In this document: positions 1 to 7,818 of the stretch, piece by piece | How the letters are laid out: each line of letters begins with the position of its first letter | Numbering within the stretch: position 1 is the first letter of the stretch | Assembly (NCBI RefSeq): GCF_004570865.1 | Contig: NZ_SPQS01000019.1 | Coordinates: forward strand, 62,001-126,000 | Reading direction: 5' to 3' | Length of the DNA stretch: 64,000 nucleotides | From: Bradyrhizobium frederickii | GTDB lineage: Bacteria > Pseudomonadota > Alphaproteobacteria > Rhizobiales > Xanthobacteraceae | Position numbers and translations under genes: made by a program | Notes under the pieces: model-generated | The model's input: only the letters and a program-made list of their open reading frames with translations | Databases searched by the model: none | Told to the model about the DNA's origin: nothing

Positions 1-5
1 TGGCC

Positions 6-314
6 CTACTCGTTCTCATCGTCGATGCGGCGATAGCCGCGCTTGCCTGGGTCGCCGTCGATGTCGTCCTGCATTGAGAGATCGCCTCTGTGCACGTAGA
101 GCGTGGCCGCCAGATAGGCGACCTGGCCGGCAATGAGGCAGGCGACGACGATTGGGATGCCCGTCCAGAATCCGAAGCCCGAGGTCTGAAGTACTATTGC
201 AGCAAGGATCGCGGTCGCCGGCGAAACCAACAATAGAGTCCAGACCCGGAAGAAGAGTCCCGTCGATAATCCGGCGATCATGCTCGCGAGCAAGAGCAGG
301 AGTATGGTTGTCAC
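6..314 (-). CDS. small hypothetical membrane protein
   Basis: A 102-residue protein that I do not recognise by family. It is strongly hydrophobic from residue 3 to about 75, with two or three likely membrane segments (residues 3-25, 28-45 and 50-72). A polar, acidic tail of about 25 residues follows (GDPGKRGYRRIDDENE), which would lie in the cytoplasm or periplasm. It ends at the left edge of the window, so its downstream context is unknown. The long coherent hydrophobic profile argues for a real gene; no function can be assigned. Confidence 0.6.
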   Translation of the reverse strand: MTTILLLLLASMIAGLSTGLFFRVWTLLLVSPATAILAAIVLQTSGFGFWTGIPIVVACLIAGQVAYLAATLYVHRGDLSMQDDIDGDPGKRGYRRIDDENE

Positions 315-457
315 CAGAGCTTCCCGGTTCGCAGGTCCGTATCGCGGTCCATGGCTGAACTTGAGCCGACTGCATCGCTGTCACAACGATGCTAACCTCC
401 GCAGAGCACAGAAGGCGGAATTATTGTTAACTCCGACAATGCTCGTAAAATTGATGT

Positions 458-480
458 CCCGGACATCTCGCACGTCCGGG
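458..480. terminator. possible second hairpin downstream of the GST gene
   Basis: A 7-bp perfect stem (CCCGGAC / GTCCGGG) with a 9-nt loop lies beyond the main terminator of the GST gene. It has no T tract, so it is a weak call. Confidence 0.3.
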
Positions 481-503
481 CTTCCGCAACCGGTTCAAGC
501 AGA

Positions 504-530
504 AAGAGCCGGATCATCGATCCGGCTCTT
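504..530 (-). terminator. rho-independent terminator of the GST gene
   Basis: A 12-bp perfect stem (AAGAGCCGGATC / GATCCGGCTCTT) with a 3-nt loop starts 28 nt past the GST stop codon. On the minus strand the hairpin runs into TTTCTG, a short T tract. The placement and symmetry fit an intrinsic terminator. Confidence 0.75.
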
Positions 531-557
531 CCATCATCTCGTCTGTTGAGTCTCGCC

Positions 558-1172
558 TTACTTCGCCTGGACCAGCCCTTCCTTCTTCAGTGCTTCCTGC
601 ACCTGCGGCCGCGCCGTGACGCGGGCCTTGTAGGCGGCAAGGTTCGGCATCGCCGAGAGGTCGAACTTCATCCGGTCCGCCCAGGTCAGCATCGTGAAGA
701 GATAGCCGTCGGCCACCGTGAACTGCTTGCCCATGAGGTAGTCGCGGCCGGCGAGCTGGCTGTCGATATATTTCAGCTTGCCCATGACGCGGTCCTTGAA
801 GAAAGCCTTGGCCTCGTCGTTCAGGGCCGGCGCGAATAGCGGACCAAAGCTCTTGTGCACCTCGGACGTGAGGAAGTTGAGCCATTCAAGCAGCTTGTAG
901 CGCTCGGAACTGCCGTGGGCCGGCGCCAGCGCCTTGGCCGAAGCCTGATCGGCGATCATCTGGACAATCACGGGGCCTTCGGTCACGATCTCGCCGCTGT
1001 CGAGGCCCAGCGCAGGCACCTGACCCTTGGGGTTCAGCTTCAGATAATCCTCACCATTTTCGAGCTTCTTGGCCCGAATATCGACCTTGACCAGCTCATA
1101 GGGCAGGCCGGCTTCCAGGAGCGCGATGTGGGGGGACAGCGAGCAGGCACCGGGCGAATAGTACAGTTTCAT
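558..1172 (-). CDS. glutathione S-transferase, beta-class-like
   Basis: A 204-residue cytosolic protein of normal length for bacterial GSTs, which conjugate or transfer glutathione on electrophiles or serve as thiol transferases. The N-terminal thioredoxin-like half begins MKLYYSPGACSLSPH; the Cys-Ser pair at residues 10-11 is the beta-class signature. NPKGQVPAL (the cis-Pro loop) and the glutathione-contacting EGPVI segment follow. The C-terminal half is the all-helical GST domain. It is divergent from a MarR regulator, with a perfect palindrome between them, so repression by that regulator is a reasonable inference. A terminator follows the stop. The natural substrate cannot be read from the sequence. 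Confidence 0.93.
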   Translation of the reverse strand: MKLYYSPGACSLSPHIALLEAGLPYELVKVDIRAKKLENGEDYLKLNPKGQVPALGLDSGEIVTEGPVIVQMIADQASAKALAPAHGSSERYKLLEWLNFLTSEVHKSFGPLFAPALNDEAKAFFKDRVMGKLKYIDSQLAGRDYLMGKQFTVADGYLFTMLTWADRMKFDLSAMPNLAAYKARVTARPQVQEALKKEGLVQAK

Positions 1173-1218
1173 GGAATTTCCTTCTCTTGAAGCTTGGTTC
1201 GGCCGAAAGAGCGATTAC

Positions 1219-1261
1219 ATGCAACTGCTTGGAATAGTCAAGATTGATGCAGCTGCATCAA
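1219..1261. promoter_or_regulatory. palindromic operator between GST and marR genes
   Basis: TTGATGCAGCTGCATCAA at 1244-1261 is an 18-bp perfect palindrome, of the size MarR dimers bind. A second, imperfect copy of its core (ATGCAACTGCTT, 10 of 12 bases) lies at 1219-1230. Both fall in the 126-bp divergent region. That the neighbouring MarR protein binds here is an inference from position. Confidence 0.6.
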
Positions 1262-1298
1262 ATGGGGTAAGAGACGGGCGACGAGCTTGAGCGGGACC

Positions 1299-1796
1299 AT
1301 GAAACGCAAACCATCGACCGAGGCGACTGCCGCCTGGATCCGCCTGATGCGGGTGCAGAGCCGCGTGCTCGATTGCGTCGAGCAGGACTTGAAGCGAGCC
1401 GGTTTCCCGCCGCTGGCCTGGTATGACGCGCTGCTCGAATTGTCGCGGGCGCCGTCGGGCGAGCTGCGGCCGGTGGAGCTCGAACGGCAGATGCTGATTC
1501 CGCAATATTCCACCTCGCGCCTGATCGACCGCCTGGTCGACGAGGGCCTCGCCTCCCGGCGCGAATGCAAGATCGACAAGCGCGGCCAATTCGTCGAGAT
1601 CACCGAAGCCGGCCGCGAGCTGCAGAAGCGGATGTGGAGCGCCTATTCGGCCGCGATCGAGAAATATGTCGGTTCGAAACTGTCCGATGCCGATGCCGTC
1701 AAGCTCAGCGATCTGCTCGACCGCCTGGGCTGTTCCTGCGGCGAGATGAAACTGCCGCCCGTCGCCAACGTCAACGAAAGCACGCCGTCGCGATGA
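1299..1796 (+). CDS. MarR family winged-helix regulator
   Basis: A 165-residue protein with the MarR layout: N-terminal dimerisation helices, then a winged helix-turn-helix. ELRPVELERQMLIPQYSTSRLIDRL corresponds to the recognition-helix region and RRECKIDKRGQFVEIT to the wing, where D and R are conserved. MarR proteins bind palindromes as dimers and are released by small ligands or thiol oxidation. ATG 1299 was chosen over an in-frame TTG 12 nt upstream. CSCGE near the C-terminus adds two cysteines; thiol sensing is possible but unproven. The divergent GST gene is the likely target, and gshA lies about 100 nt downstream on the same strand. Confidence 0.9.
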   Translation: MKRKPSTEATAAWIRLMRVQSRVLDCVEQDLKRAGFPPLAWYDALLELSRAPSGELRPVELERQMLIPQYSTSRLIDRLVDEGLASRRECKIDKRGQFVEITEAGRELQKRMWSAYSAAIEKYVGSKLSDADAVKLSDLLDRLGCSCGEMKLPPVANVNESTPSR

Positions 1797-1895
1797 CCGC
1801 GCGGCACACCCGTTCGTCCGTGCGCCCGGTGGGTTCGCGGACCATCCCCGTCACCCGCGCGCATTCGACCGAAGCGCCTTTGATTAGAGTTTGAT

Positions 1896-3266
1896 ATGGC
1901 GCGAGACCAGATCGATATGACGCCGTTGCAATCGCGCGACGAGCTCGTGGCGTGGTTCGAGGCCGGCTGCAAGGACCCGTCCGAATTCCGCATGGGCACC
2001 GAGCACGAGAAGACGCCGTTCACGCTCGAAGGCCACCGTCCGGTGCCTTACGAAGGCGCGCGAGGCATCGGTGCATTGCTCGAGGGCATGAAGCTCCTGC
2101 TCGGCTGGGAGCCGATCATGGAGCAGGGCAACATCATCGGCCTCTACGACGTCACCGGCGGCGGTGCGATCTCGCTCGAGCCCGGCGGACAGTTCGAGCT
2201 CTCCGGCGCCCCGGTCGAGAACGTGCACCAGACCCAGAGCGAGCTGATGGCGCATCTTGCACAGGTGCGCGAGATCGCAGCGCCGCTCGGCATCGGCTTC
2301 CTCGGCCTCGGCATGACGCCGTCCTGGTCGCGCGCCGAGATCCCGATGATGCCCAAGGGCCGCTACAAGATCATGACCAATTACATGCCGAAGGTCGGCC
2401 AATACGGCCTCGACATGATGTACCGGACCTGCACGGTGCAGACCAATCTCGACTTCTCCTCCGAAGCCGACATGGTCAAGAAGCTGCGGGTGTCGCTGGC
2501 GCTTCAGCCGGTCGCAACCGCGCTGTTCGCCAACTCGCCGTTCACCGAAGGCAGGCCGAACGGCTTCCTCTCCTTCCGCTCCGAGATCTGGCGCGACACC
2601 GACAATGCGCGGTCGGGCATGATGCCGTGGGCGTTCGAGGACGGCATGGGCTTCGAGCGCTATGTCGATTACGCGCTCGACGTGCCCATGTATTTCGTCA
2701 AGCGCGGCGAGGAGTACATCGACGTGTCGGGCTCCTCGTTCCGCGCCTTCTTCGACGGCCGCAACAACAACCTTCCCGGCGAGCGTCCGACGCTGTCGGA
2801 CTGGGCCAATCATCTGTCGACCATCTTCCCGGAAGTGCGGCTCAAGCGTTATCTCGAGATGCGCGGCTCCGACGGCGGTCCGTGGGGCCGGTTGCCGGCG
2901 CTGCCGGCGTTCTGGGTCGGGCTGCTCTATGACGACGTCGCGCTCGATGCGGCCTGGGAGATCGTCAAGCACTGGACCGCGCAGGAGCGCCAGGCCCTGC
3001 GCGACGACGTGCCGCGCATGGGCTTCAAGGCGCGGATCAAGGATCGCTATCTGTTCGAGATCGCCAAGGAATGCCTCGTTCTGGCACATTCCGGCCTGCG
3101 CCGGCGGGGACGGATCGACCAGCTCGGCCGCGACGAAACGCGGCATCTGGAGCCGCTCGACCGCATCATCGATTCCGGCCGGACGCCGGCCGAGGAAATG
3201 TTGGACAAGTTCAACGGTCCCTGGAAGGGCTCGGTGGAACCGGCCTACGCGGAATACGCGTTCTAA
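1896..3266 (+). CDS. gshA: glutamate-cysteine ligase, plant/alphaproteobacterial type
   Basis: A 456-residue enzyme that joins L-glutamate and L-cysteine with ATP hydrolysis (EC 6.3.2.2), the first step of glutathione synthesis. Length and sequence fit the GCS2-type ligase shared by alphaproteobacteria and plants. MGTEHEKTPF near residue 30 is the family signature in the active-site strand, and GGQFELSGAP near residue 105 is also typical. No signal peptide is present, so it is cytosolic. It lies downstream of marR and the GST gene, which use or respond to glutathione chemistry, so the three may form a functional group. The TAA stop codon is contributed by the left end of a dispersed repeat. 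Confidence 0.95.
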   Translation: MARDQIDMTPLQSRDELVAWFEAGCKDPSEFRMGTEHEKTPFTLEGHRPVPYEGARGIGALLEGMKLLLGWEPIMEQGNIIGLYDVTGGGAISLEPGGQFELSGAPVENVHQTQSELMAHLAQVREIAAPLGIGFLGLGMTPSWSRAEIPMMPKGRYKIMTNYMPKVGQYGLDMMYRTCTVQTNLDFSSEADMVKKLRVSLALQPVATALFANSPFTEGRPNGFLSFRSEIWRDTDNARSGMMPWAFEDGMGFERYVDYALDVPMYFVKRGEEYIDVSGSSFRAFFDGRNNNLPGERPTLSDWANHLSTIFPEVRLKRYLEMRGSDGGPWGRLPALPAFWVGLLYDDVALDAAWEIVKHWTAQERQALRDDVPRMGFKARIKDRYLFEIAKECLVLAHSGLRRRGRIDQLGRDETRHLEPLDRIIDSGRTPAEEMLDKFNGPWKGSVEPAYAEYAF

Positions 3267-3367
3267 AGCGCGATGCGATTAGGATGAATCGTCATCGCGC
3301 TTTAGGTTGTTGTTTGAGCATGATCTTTTCGGAAAACCGCTGCGCACTTTTCCGGATCATGCTTTAG
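3264..3367. repeat. dispersed palindromic repeat, family A, copy 1
   Basis: About 104 bp made of two imperfect hairpins. The first is bounded by TAAAGCGCGATG and CATCGCGCTTTA. The second is bounded by AGCATGATC and GATCATGCT, with TTTTCGGAAAA inside its left arm. A near-identical copy lies at 59816-59919. The left end supplies the stop codon of gshA. Such elements are common between genes in Bradyrhizobium. Confidence 0.85.
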
Positions 3368-3472
3368 GACACTGATCGGGAGTTCAGCCGTTCATCGCCC
3401 ATACAGGTTTGCGGCGATCAAATGACCGGCTGAAAAAACCTGAGAGTCCTCAATAACTCGAAAGCTGTTCCG

Positions 3473-4063
3473 ATGGGGAAGGGCCACCTGTCCGGCGCCG
3501 TCATGGCAAAGGTCCTGGCAAAGGTCCTGGCAAGCGTCGTGACATGTGTCACGCTGCTCTCGCTCGCACTCGCGGGCGTGCCGGCGCGCGCCCAGACCGC
3601 GTTCGACCGCCCCGGCGGCGACTATTTCAGCTCACCGGTTGCGTCGGGCGATCCGGAGGATTGCGCGCTGCTGTGCGAGCGCGACCGCCGCTGCCGCTCG
3701 TGGAGCTTCAACTATCCCGACGTCGAAGGCGGCTCGGCGGTGTGTTGGCTGAAGAACACCGTGCCGTCGCGCGTGCCGGGAAGCTGCTGTATCTCCGGCG
3801 TGCGCGGCGCCGGCGTGATCGAGCCGCGGGTCGAGGGCGTGGAGACGTCGATCGACCGCCCCGGCGGCGACCTGCGCAATTTCGATCTGAAGGACGGCGA
3901 GGGCGTGGAGGTCTGCAAGGCCGCATGCACCGCCGACAACAAATGCCGCGCCTTCACCTATGCCCGCCCCGGCTACACCGGGCGCGAGGCGCGCTGCTTC
4001 CTGAAAAAGGAAATCAAGCCGCCGCGCCGCAAGGCGGGCTTCACGTCGGGCGTGGTGCGGTGA
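3473..4063 (+). CDS. secreted protein with two PAN/Apple-like domains
   Basis: A 196-residue protein with a signal peptide (hydrophobic residues about 20-37, cleavage near ARAQ). Two similar cysteine-rich modules follow. Each opens with the same phrase (FDRPGGDYF, then IDRPGGDLRNF) and has spaced cysteines in PEDCALLCERDRRCRSWS and VEVCKAACTADNKCRAF, which is the PAN_4/Apple pattern. PAN modules mediate protein or carbohydrate binding; no enzyme motif is present. A 12-bp tandem duplication near the start repeats AKVL. An alternative ATG at 3503 would give a shorter signal peptide; neither start has a strong ribosome site. It is likely periplasmic or exported; the ligand is unknown. Confidence 0.8.
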   Translation: MGKGHLSGAVMAKVLAKVLASVVTCVTLLSLALAGVPARAQTAFDRPGGDYFSSPVASGDPEDCALLCERDRRCRSWSFNYPDVEGGSAVCWLKNTVPSRVPGSCCISGVRGAGVIEPRVEGVETSIDRPGGDLRNFDLKDGEGVEVCKAACTADNKCRAFTYARPGYTGREARCFLKKEIKPPRRKAGFTSGVVR

Positions 4064-4090
4064 TGCTCGTACTCGCGCCCCGGGCGCAGG

Positions 4091-4188
4091 TGCCGTAGGG
4101 TGGGCAAAGGCGCGAAGCGCCGTGCCCACGATCTTTCCGATATGGCGACAGACGCGTGGGCACGCTCCGCTTTGCCCACCCTACGGCA
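4091..4188. repeat. dispersed inverted repeat, family B, copy 1
   Basis: A 98-bp element with 19-bp perfect inverted ends (TGCCGTAGGGTGGGCAAAG and its complement) and an inner GTGCCCAC/GTGGGCAC pair. It sits between two convergent stop codons. Related copies lie at 26013-26166 and 57481-57583. Confidence 0.85.
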
Positions 4189-4190
4189 CC

Positions 4191-4757
4191 TCACTCCGCC
4201 GCAATCACCGTGAGCTCCGGCCACAGCGCCTTCCATCGCGCGGCTTTCACCGCGTAATTCGCCGCGGAAAAATTCGGTCCTGGATTCGGCCGCGCGATCA
4301 GGGCTGCAACGTCGTCAAACCCGTGCGGCGCGTAGACCTCGTAGCTATCTCGAGCGCGCCTGATGCCGATCTGCGTGTTCTGCGTGAGGAAGCGGTCGAT
4401 GCCTTCTCGCGAGCTTCTCAGGGGCGGATAGGGCAGGCCGTGCTTGGCCGGGTACCACAGATGCACGCGGGCCTGGTTGCGGGTCTCGACCTTGACGCCG
4501 AGATGCGCGAGCCGCGCCTGCAGCGTGCGGATGACCGCGTCCTCCGCCTCCCACGAAGTGTCGGGATCGAAATAGAACACGTCGTAATCGGCGATGCCGT
4601 GGCTGATCGGACGGCGCGTGAGCACGTTCCATACGGTCTGCACCAGGCATCCCGAAACCAGCCACGCATCGGGAAGGGCGAGGCGATCGAGTTCATCGAT
4701 GACCGTGACGCTGACGGGATTTCTCAGCGCGAGCGCGAGGAATTCGTCACGATTCAT
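4191..4757 (-). CDS. nucleotidyltransferase family protein
   Basis: A 188-residue cytosolic protein resembling the family often annotated as nucleotidyltransferase family protein (DUF925-like). The segment SHGIADYDVFYFDPDTSWEAED contains the acidic DYDVFYFD motif expected of the metal-binding part of a polymerase-beta-type fold. HLWYP, GIDRFL and EVYAPHGFDD are other distinctive segments. The substrate is not known for this family. ATG 4757 starts 16 nt after the lepB stop codon, so it is probably cotranscribed with tldD and lepB. The upstream part of the open frame, which overlaps lepB, was excluded because it does not look like protein. Confidence 0.85.
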   Translation of the reverse strand: MNRDEFLALALRNPVSVTVIDELDRLALPDAWLVSGCLVQTVWNVLTRRPISHGIADYDVFYFDPDTSWEAEDAVIRTLQARLAHLGVKVETRNQARVHLWYPAKHGLPYPPLRSSREGIDRFLTQNTQIGIRRARDSYEVYAPHGFDDVAALIARPNPGPNFSAANYAVKAARWKALWPELTVIAAE

Positions 4758-4773
4758 CGTGAGACGTGGAGTA

Positions 4774-5547
4774 TCAATGCACGGCGGTGAAGAACCGCGC
4801 CAGCCGGAAGCCGGACAGCCAGGTCCACACCGGCTGGCTTCGCATGCCGAGATCCCAGGAGCCGAGCACCGCGTCCGCACGGCCGATCAGATTGTCGATC
4901 GGCAACAGGCCGACGCCGCCGGAGCGCAGCGACACGCGGCTGTCGGAGGAATTGTCACGGTTGTCGCCGAGCACGAAGAGGTGACCGGCCGGCACCGTCA
5001 CCTCCGGCGTGTTGTCGAGCGGGCCGTTGTCGCGCATCTTGAAGATCAGATGCGAGACGCCGTTCGGCAGCGTCTCGACATAACGGTAGGCGGGCTCGTT
5101 GCGGCCATTGTCGTCCTCGGCAGCGCCGACGCCGTCCGGCTTGAGCTCGGCGGCGCGGTCGTTGATGAAGAGCTGGCCCTGCCGCATCTGGATGCGATCG
5201 CCGGGCAGACCCACGACGCGCTTGACCCAGGCCTGCGAGCGATCGCCGGGCCAGCGGAACACGACGACGTCGCCGAGCTTCGGCGTTTCCGCGAACACGC
5301 GGCCGGTCTCGGGCAGGCTGATCTGGATCGGCAGCGACGAGCTGCCGTAGCCATAGGGGAATTTCGAGGCGAGCAGCGCATCGCCGATCAGCAGCGTCGG
5401 CTCCATCGAGCCCGACGGCACGTAGAACGGCTCGGCAAGCGCGCCCTTGGCGATGAACACGGCGACGACGATGCCGGCGAGCTGAACGATCTGCCCGCCC
5501 CAGCCGCTGCCCTTCTTGGAGGTGACAGTCACTTTCTCAACGCTCAT
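4774..5547 (-). CDS. lepB: signal peptidase I
   Basis: A 257-residue inner-membrane serine protease that removes signal peptides from secreted proteins. One N-terminal membrane anchor (residues about 15-35) is followed by SGSMEPTLLIGD with the nucleophilic serine. The catalytic lysine is in WVKRVVGLPGD, and VLGDNRDNSSDSR is the conserved C-terminal box. The ATG at 5547 overlaps the tldD stop codon as ATGA, so translation is probably coupled. In many alphaproteobacteria the housekeeping lepB lies beside rnc and era; the tldD context suggests that this may be a paralogue. All catalytic residues are present. Confidence 0.95.
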   Translation of the reverse strand: MSVEKVTVTSKKGSGWGGQIVQLAGIVVAVFIAKGALAEPFYVPSGSMEPTLLIGDALLASKFPYGYGSSSLPIQISLPETGRVFAETPKLGDVVVFRWPGDRSQAWVKRVVGLPGDRIQMRQGQLFINDRAAELKPDGVGAAEDDNGRNEPAYRYVETLPNGVSHLIFKMRDNGPLDNTPEVTVPAGHLFVLGDNRDNSSDSRVSLRSGGVGLLPIDNLIGRADAVLGSWDLGMRSQPVWTWLSGFRLARFFTAVH

Positions 5548-6971
5548 GCACCCGTTCCACCCACGGTAATGCGCTCCATCAGCAGCGACGGCTGGCCGAC
5601 GCCGACAGGCACGCCCTGGCCGTTCTTGCCGCAGGTGCCGATGCCGGTATCGAGCGCGAGATCGTTGCCGATCATGCGGATGCGATGCAGGTCGGTCGGC
5701 CCGTTGCCGATCAGCATGGCGCCCTTGAGCGGGGCCCCTAACTTGCCGTTCTCGATCTTGTAGGCCTCGGTGCACTGGAACACGTACTTGCCCGAGGTGA
5801 TGTCGACCTGGCCGCCGCCGAAATTCGCGGCGAAGACGCCATTCTTCACCGAGGCGAGGATCTCGCCCGGATCGCGGTCGCCCGCGAGCATGTAGGTATT
5901 GGTCATGCGCGGCATCGGCACATGGGCATAGCCCTGGCGGCGGCCGTTGCCGGTCGGCTTCATGTTCATCAGCCGCGCGTTCTGACGGTCCTGCATGTAG
6001 CCGACCAGGACGCCGTCCTCGATCAGCACGGTGCGATTGGTCGGCGTGCCCTCGTCGTCGATCGACAGCGAGCCGCGGCGCGAGGCAATGGTGCCGTCGT
6101 CGACCACGGTGACGCCCTTGGCCGCGACCTGCTGGCCCATCAGGCCGGCGAATGCAGAGGTCTTCTTGCGGTTGAAATCGCCCTCCAGGCCGTGGCCGAC
6201 CGCTTCGTGCAGCATCACGCCGGGCCAGCCGGCCCCTAACACGACGTCCATCTCGCCGGCGGGGGCGGGAATCGATTCCAGATTGACCAGCGCCTCGCGC
6301 AGCGCGCCGTCGGCGGCGTCACGCCAATTCCGGCTCTCGATGAATTCGGCATAGCCGGCACGGCCGCCATAACCCTTGCTGCCGCTCTCCTGGCGGTCGC
6401 CTTGGCCAGCCACGACGGAGATGTTGACGCGCACGAGCGGACGGATGTCGCGATAGCTCTCGCCGTCCGGCCGCAGGATCTCGACCACCTGCCAGGTCGC
6501 GCCGAGGCTGACGCTGACCTGCCGCACCCGCGGATCCTTGTCGCGCAGGTAAGCGTCGATCTCGGCGAGCAGCTTGACCTTGGTCTCGAAGCCCGGTGCG
6601 TCGAGCGGATTGTCGTCGCCATAGAGCCGCACATTGGTGTGCGGAGGCGGCGCGGCAAAACTGCCGGAATAGCCGCCGCGCACGGCCGCGACCGCGTCCG
6701 CGGCGCGCATCAGCGCCGGCAGCGAGACGTCGGAGGAATGGGCGTAGCCCACGGCATCATCCTTGACCGCGCGCAAGCCAAAACCTTGCGAGGTGTCGTA
6801 GGTCGCCTGCTTCAGCCGCCCATTGTCGAACATCAGCGCTTCGGTCTGACTGTACTCCAGGAACAGCTCACCGTCGTCGGCACCGGAAAGCCCGCGCGCG
6901 ACCTCGTGGCGAACCTGGTCGCGGTCGAGATTGGCGCGGTCGAGCAGGGAGGTCGTGGCAGGATTGGTCAT
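5544..6971 (-). CDS. tldD: metalloprotease TldD
   Basis: A 475-residue cytosolic protease subunit that normally works with TldE/PmbA on unfolded or modified peptides (microcin maturation, CcdA antitoxin turnover). The zinc-binding HEXXXH motif is present as HEAVGHGLEGDFN near residue 255, and the distal cysteine region as VFQCTEAYKIENG. Length matches the family. ATG 6971 is preferred over an in-frame ATG 12 nt upstream because GGATGG precedes it. It overlaps lepB by four bases and heads a probable tldD-lepB-nucleotidyltransferase operon. No tldE/pmbA partner is in this window. Confidence 0.95.
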   Translation of the reverse strand: MTNPATTSLLDRANLDRDQVRHEVARGLSGADDGELFLEYSQTEALMFDNGRLKQATYDTSQGFGLRAVKDDAVGYAHSSDVSLPALMRAADAVAAVRGGYSGSFAAPPPHTNVRLYGDDNPLDAPGFETKVKLLAEIDAYLRDKDPRVRQVSVSLGATWQVVEILRPDGESYRDIRPLVRVNISVVAGQGDRQESGSKGYGGRAGYAEFIESRNWRDAADGALREALVNLESIPAPAGEMDVVLGAGWPGVMLHEAVGHGLEGDFNRKKTSAFAGLMGQQVAAKGVTVVDDGTIASRRGSLSIDDEGTPTNRTVLIEDGVLVGYMQDRQNARLMNMKPTGNGRRQGYAHVPMPRMTNTYMLAGDRDPGEILASVKNGVFAANFGGGQVDITSGKYVFQCTEAYKIENGKLGAPLKGAMLIGNGPTDLHRIRMIGNDLALDTGIGTCGKNGQGVPVGVGQPSLLMERITVGGTGA

Positions 6972-7111
6972 GCGTCCATCCATTAGCGGAAGATCTAGGG
7001 CAAGATAATGGTTTCGGATCGGTTCCGCGAGGGGCGGGGCGTCACATTACGGAAACGATAGGATGGGGCGAGACGCTCGTGGAGGACATCGCGGCAAGCA
7101 TCAATCTATCA

Positions 7112-7244
7112 CCGTCACCCTGAGGCGGCCGCTTCTTCAGCGGCCCTCGAAGGGCGACGGCCCGGCTGTCAGTTCGGCCGCTCATCCTTCGAGGCTCGCA
7201 CGGCAGCGCGACTGCGCTGCCGAACTCGCGCCTCAGGATGACGG
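7112..7244. repeat. dispersed inverted repeat, family E, copy 1
   Basis: An element bounded by CCGTCACCCTGAGGCG and CGCCTCAGGATGACGG, with internal hairpins (GCGGCCGC...GCGGCC, GGCAGCGCGACTGCGCTGCC). The terminal CCTGAGG and ATCCTTCGAGGC phrases recur at 55825-55999. It lies between tldD and the IalB-family gene. Confidence 0.75.
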
Positions 7245-7272
7245 AAGGGAGAGCGGGCGATCGAGTGCCGCC

Positions 7273-7818
7273 CTACGGCAGCTTGTCATAGCCCTCGCCG
7301 AGGCCGTTCAGGCTCAGCGGGAAGCCGATGCCCTCTTCCGGCGTCTCGAAGATGATGAAGGTGGCGGTCTTGGCGCTGCGGAGCTGGCCGAGCAGCTTGT
7401 CGTCCATGACGACCTCGGCGACGCAGCCATTGGGCAGGCAGCGGACGAAGCCGGCCCGGCCGACGTCCTGGTTGTCGAGCTTGAGGCCGAGACCGGAGGG
7501 CAGCAGCACACCCAGCGGCGCCACCACGCGCATCAGGCGGCTCTTCTGGTCGGCGGTCTTCAGCACGATCACGGTCAGGCCGGCATTGGAGCGGTCTTCC
7601 GCCACCACGCTCTGGATCAGGGCGCATTGCTCGGTCTGGGCGCCGGGCGGCGTGTCGCAGCGAATCTGCCAGTCGCCATGGACGGAGCGCACCGCGCCCT
7701 GCGCATGGGCAAGGCCGGGGAGCGCCAGGAGGGCGAGCGCAACCAGCAGGGCGGTCAGCGCCGGGAGGCGGTTAGGCTGCCTTGTGGCCGGCCTTGCCAT
7801 CGATTTCGAAAGCCCCAT
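7273..7818 (-). CDS. invasion-associated locus B (IalB) family protein
   Basis: A 181-residue exported protein. A signal peptide (hydrophobic residues about 20-38, cleavage near AHAQ) precedes a domain starting HGDWQIRCDTPP, the usual opening of IalB proteins. The paired cysteines in IRCDTPPGAQTEQCAL and VRCLPNGCVAEV are characteristic. IalB was named in Bartonella for a role in erythrocyte invasion, but the family is widespread in free-living alphaproteobacteria and its biochemical role is unknown. Periplasmic location is inferred. An alternative ATG at 7800 would shorten the signal peptide. AGAGGG lies upstream of the chosen start. Confidence 0.88.
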   Translation of the reverse strand: MGLSKSMARPATRQPNRLPALTALLVALALLALPGLAHAQGAVRSVHGDWQIRCDTPPGAQTEQCALIQSVVAEDRSNAGLTVIVLKTADQKSRLMRVVAPLGVLLPSGLGLKLDNQDVGRAGFVRCLPNGCVAEVVMDDKLLGQLRSAKTATFIIFETPEEGIGFPLSLNGLGEGYDKLP

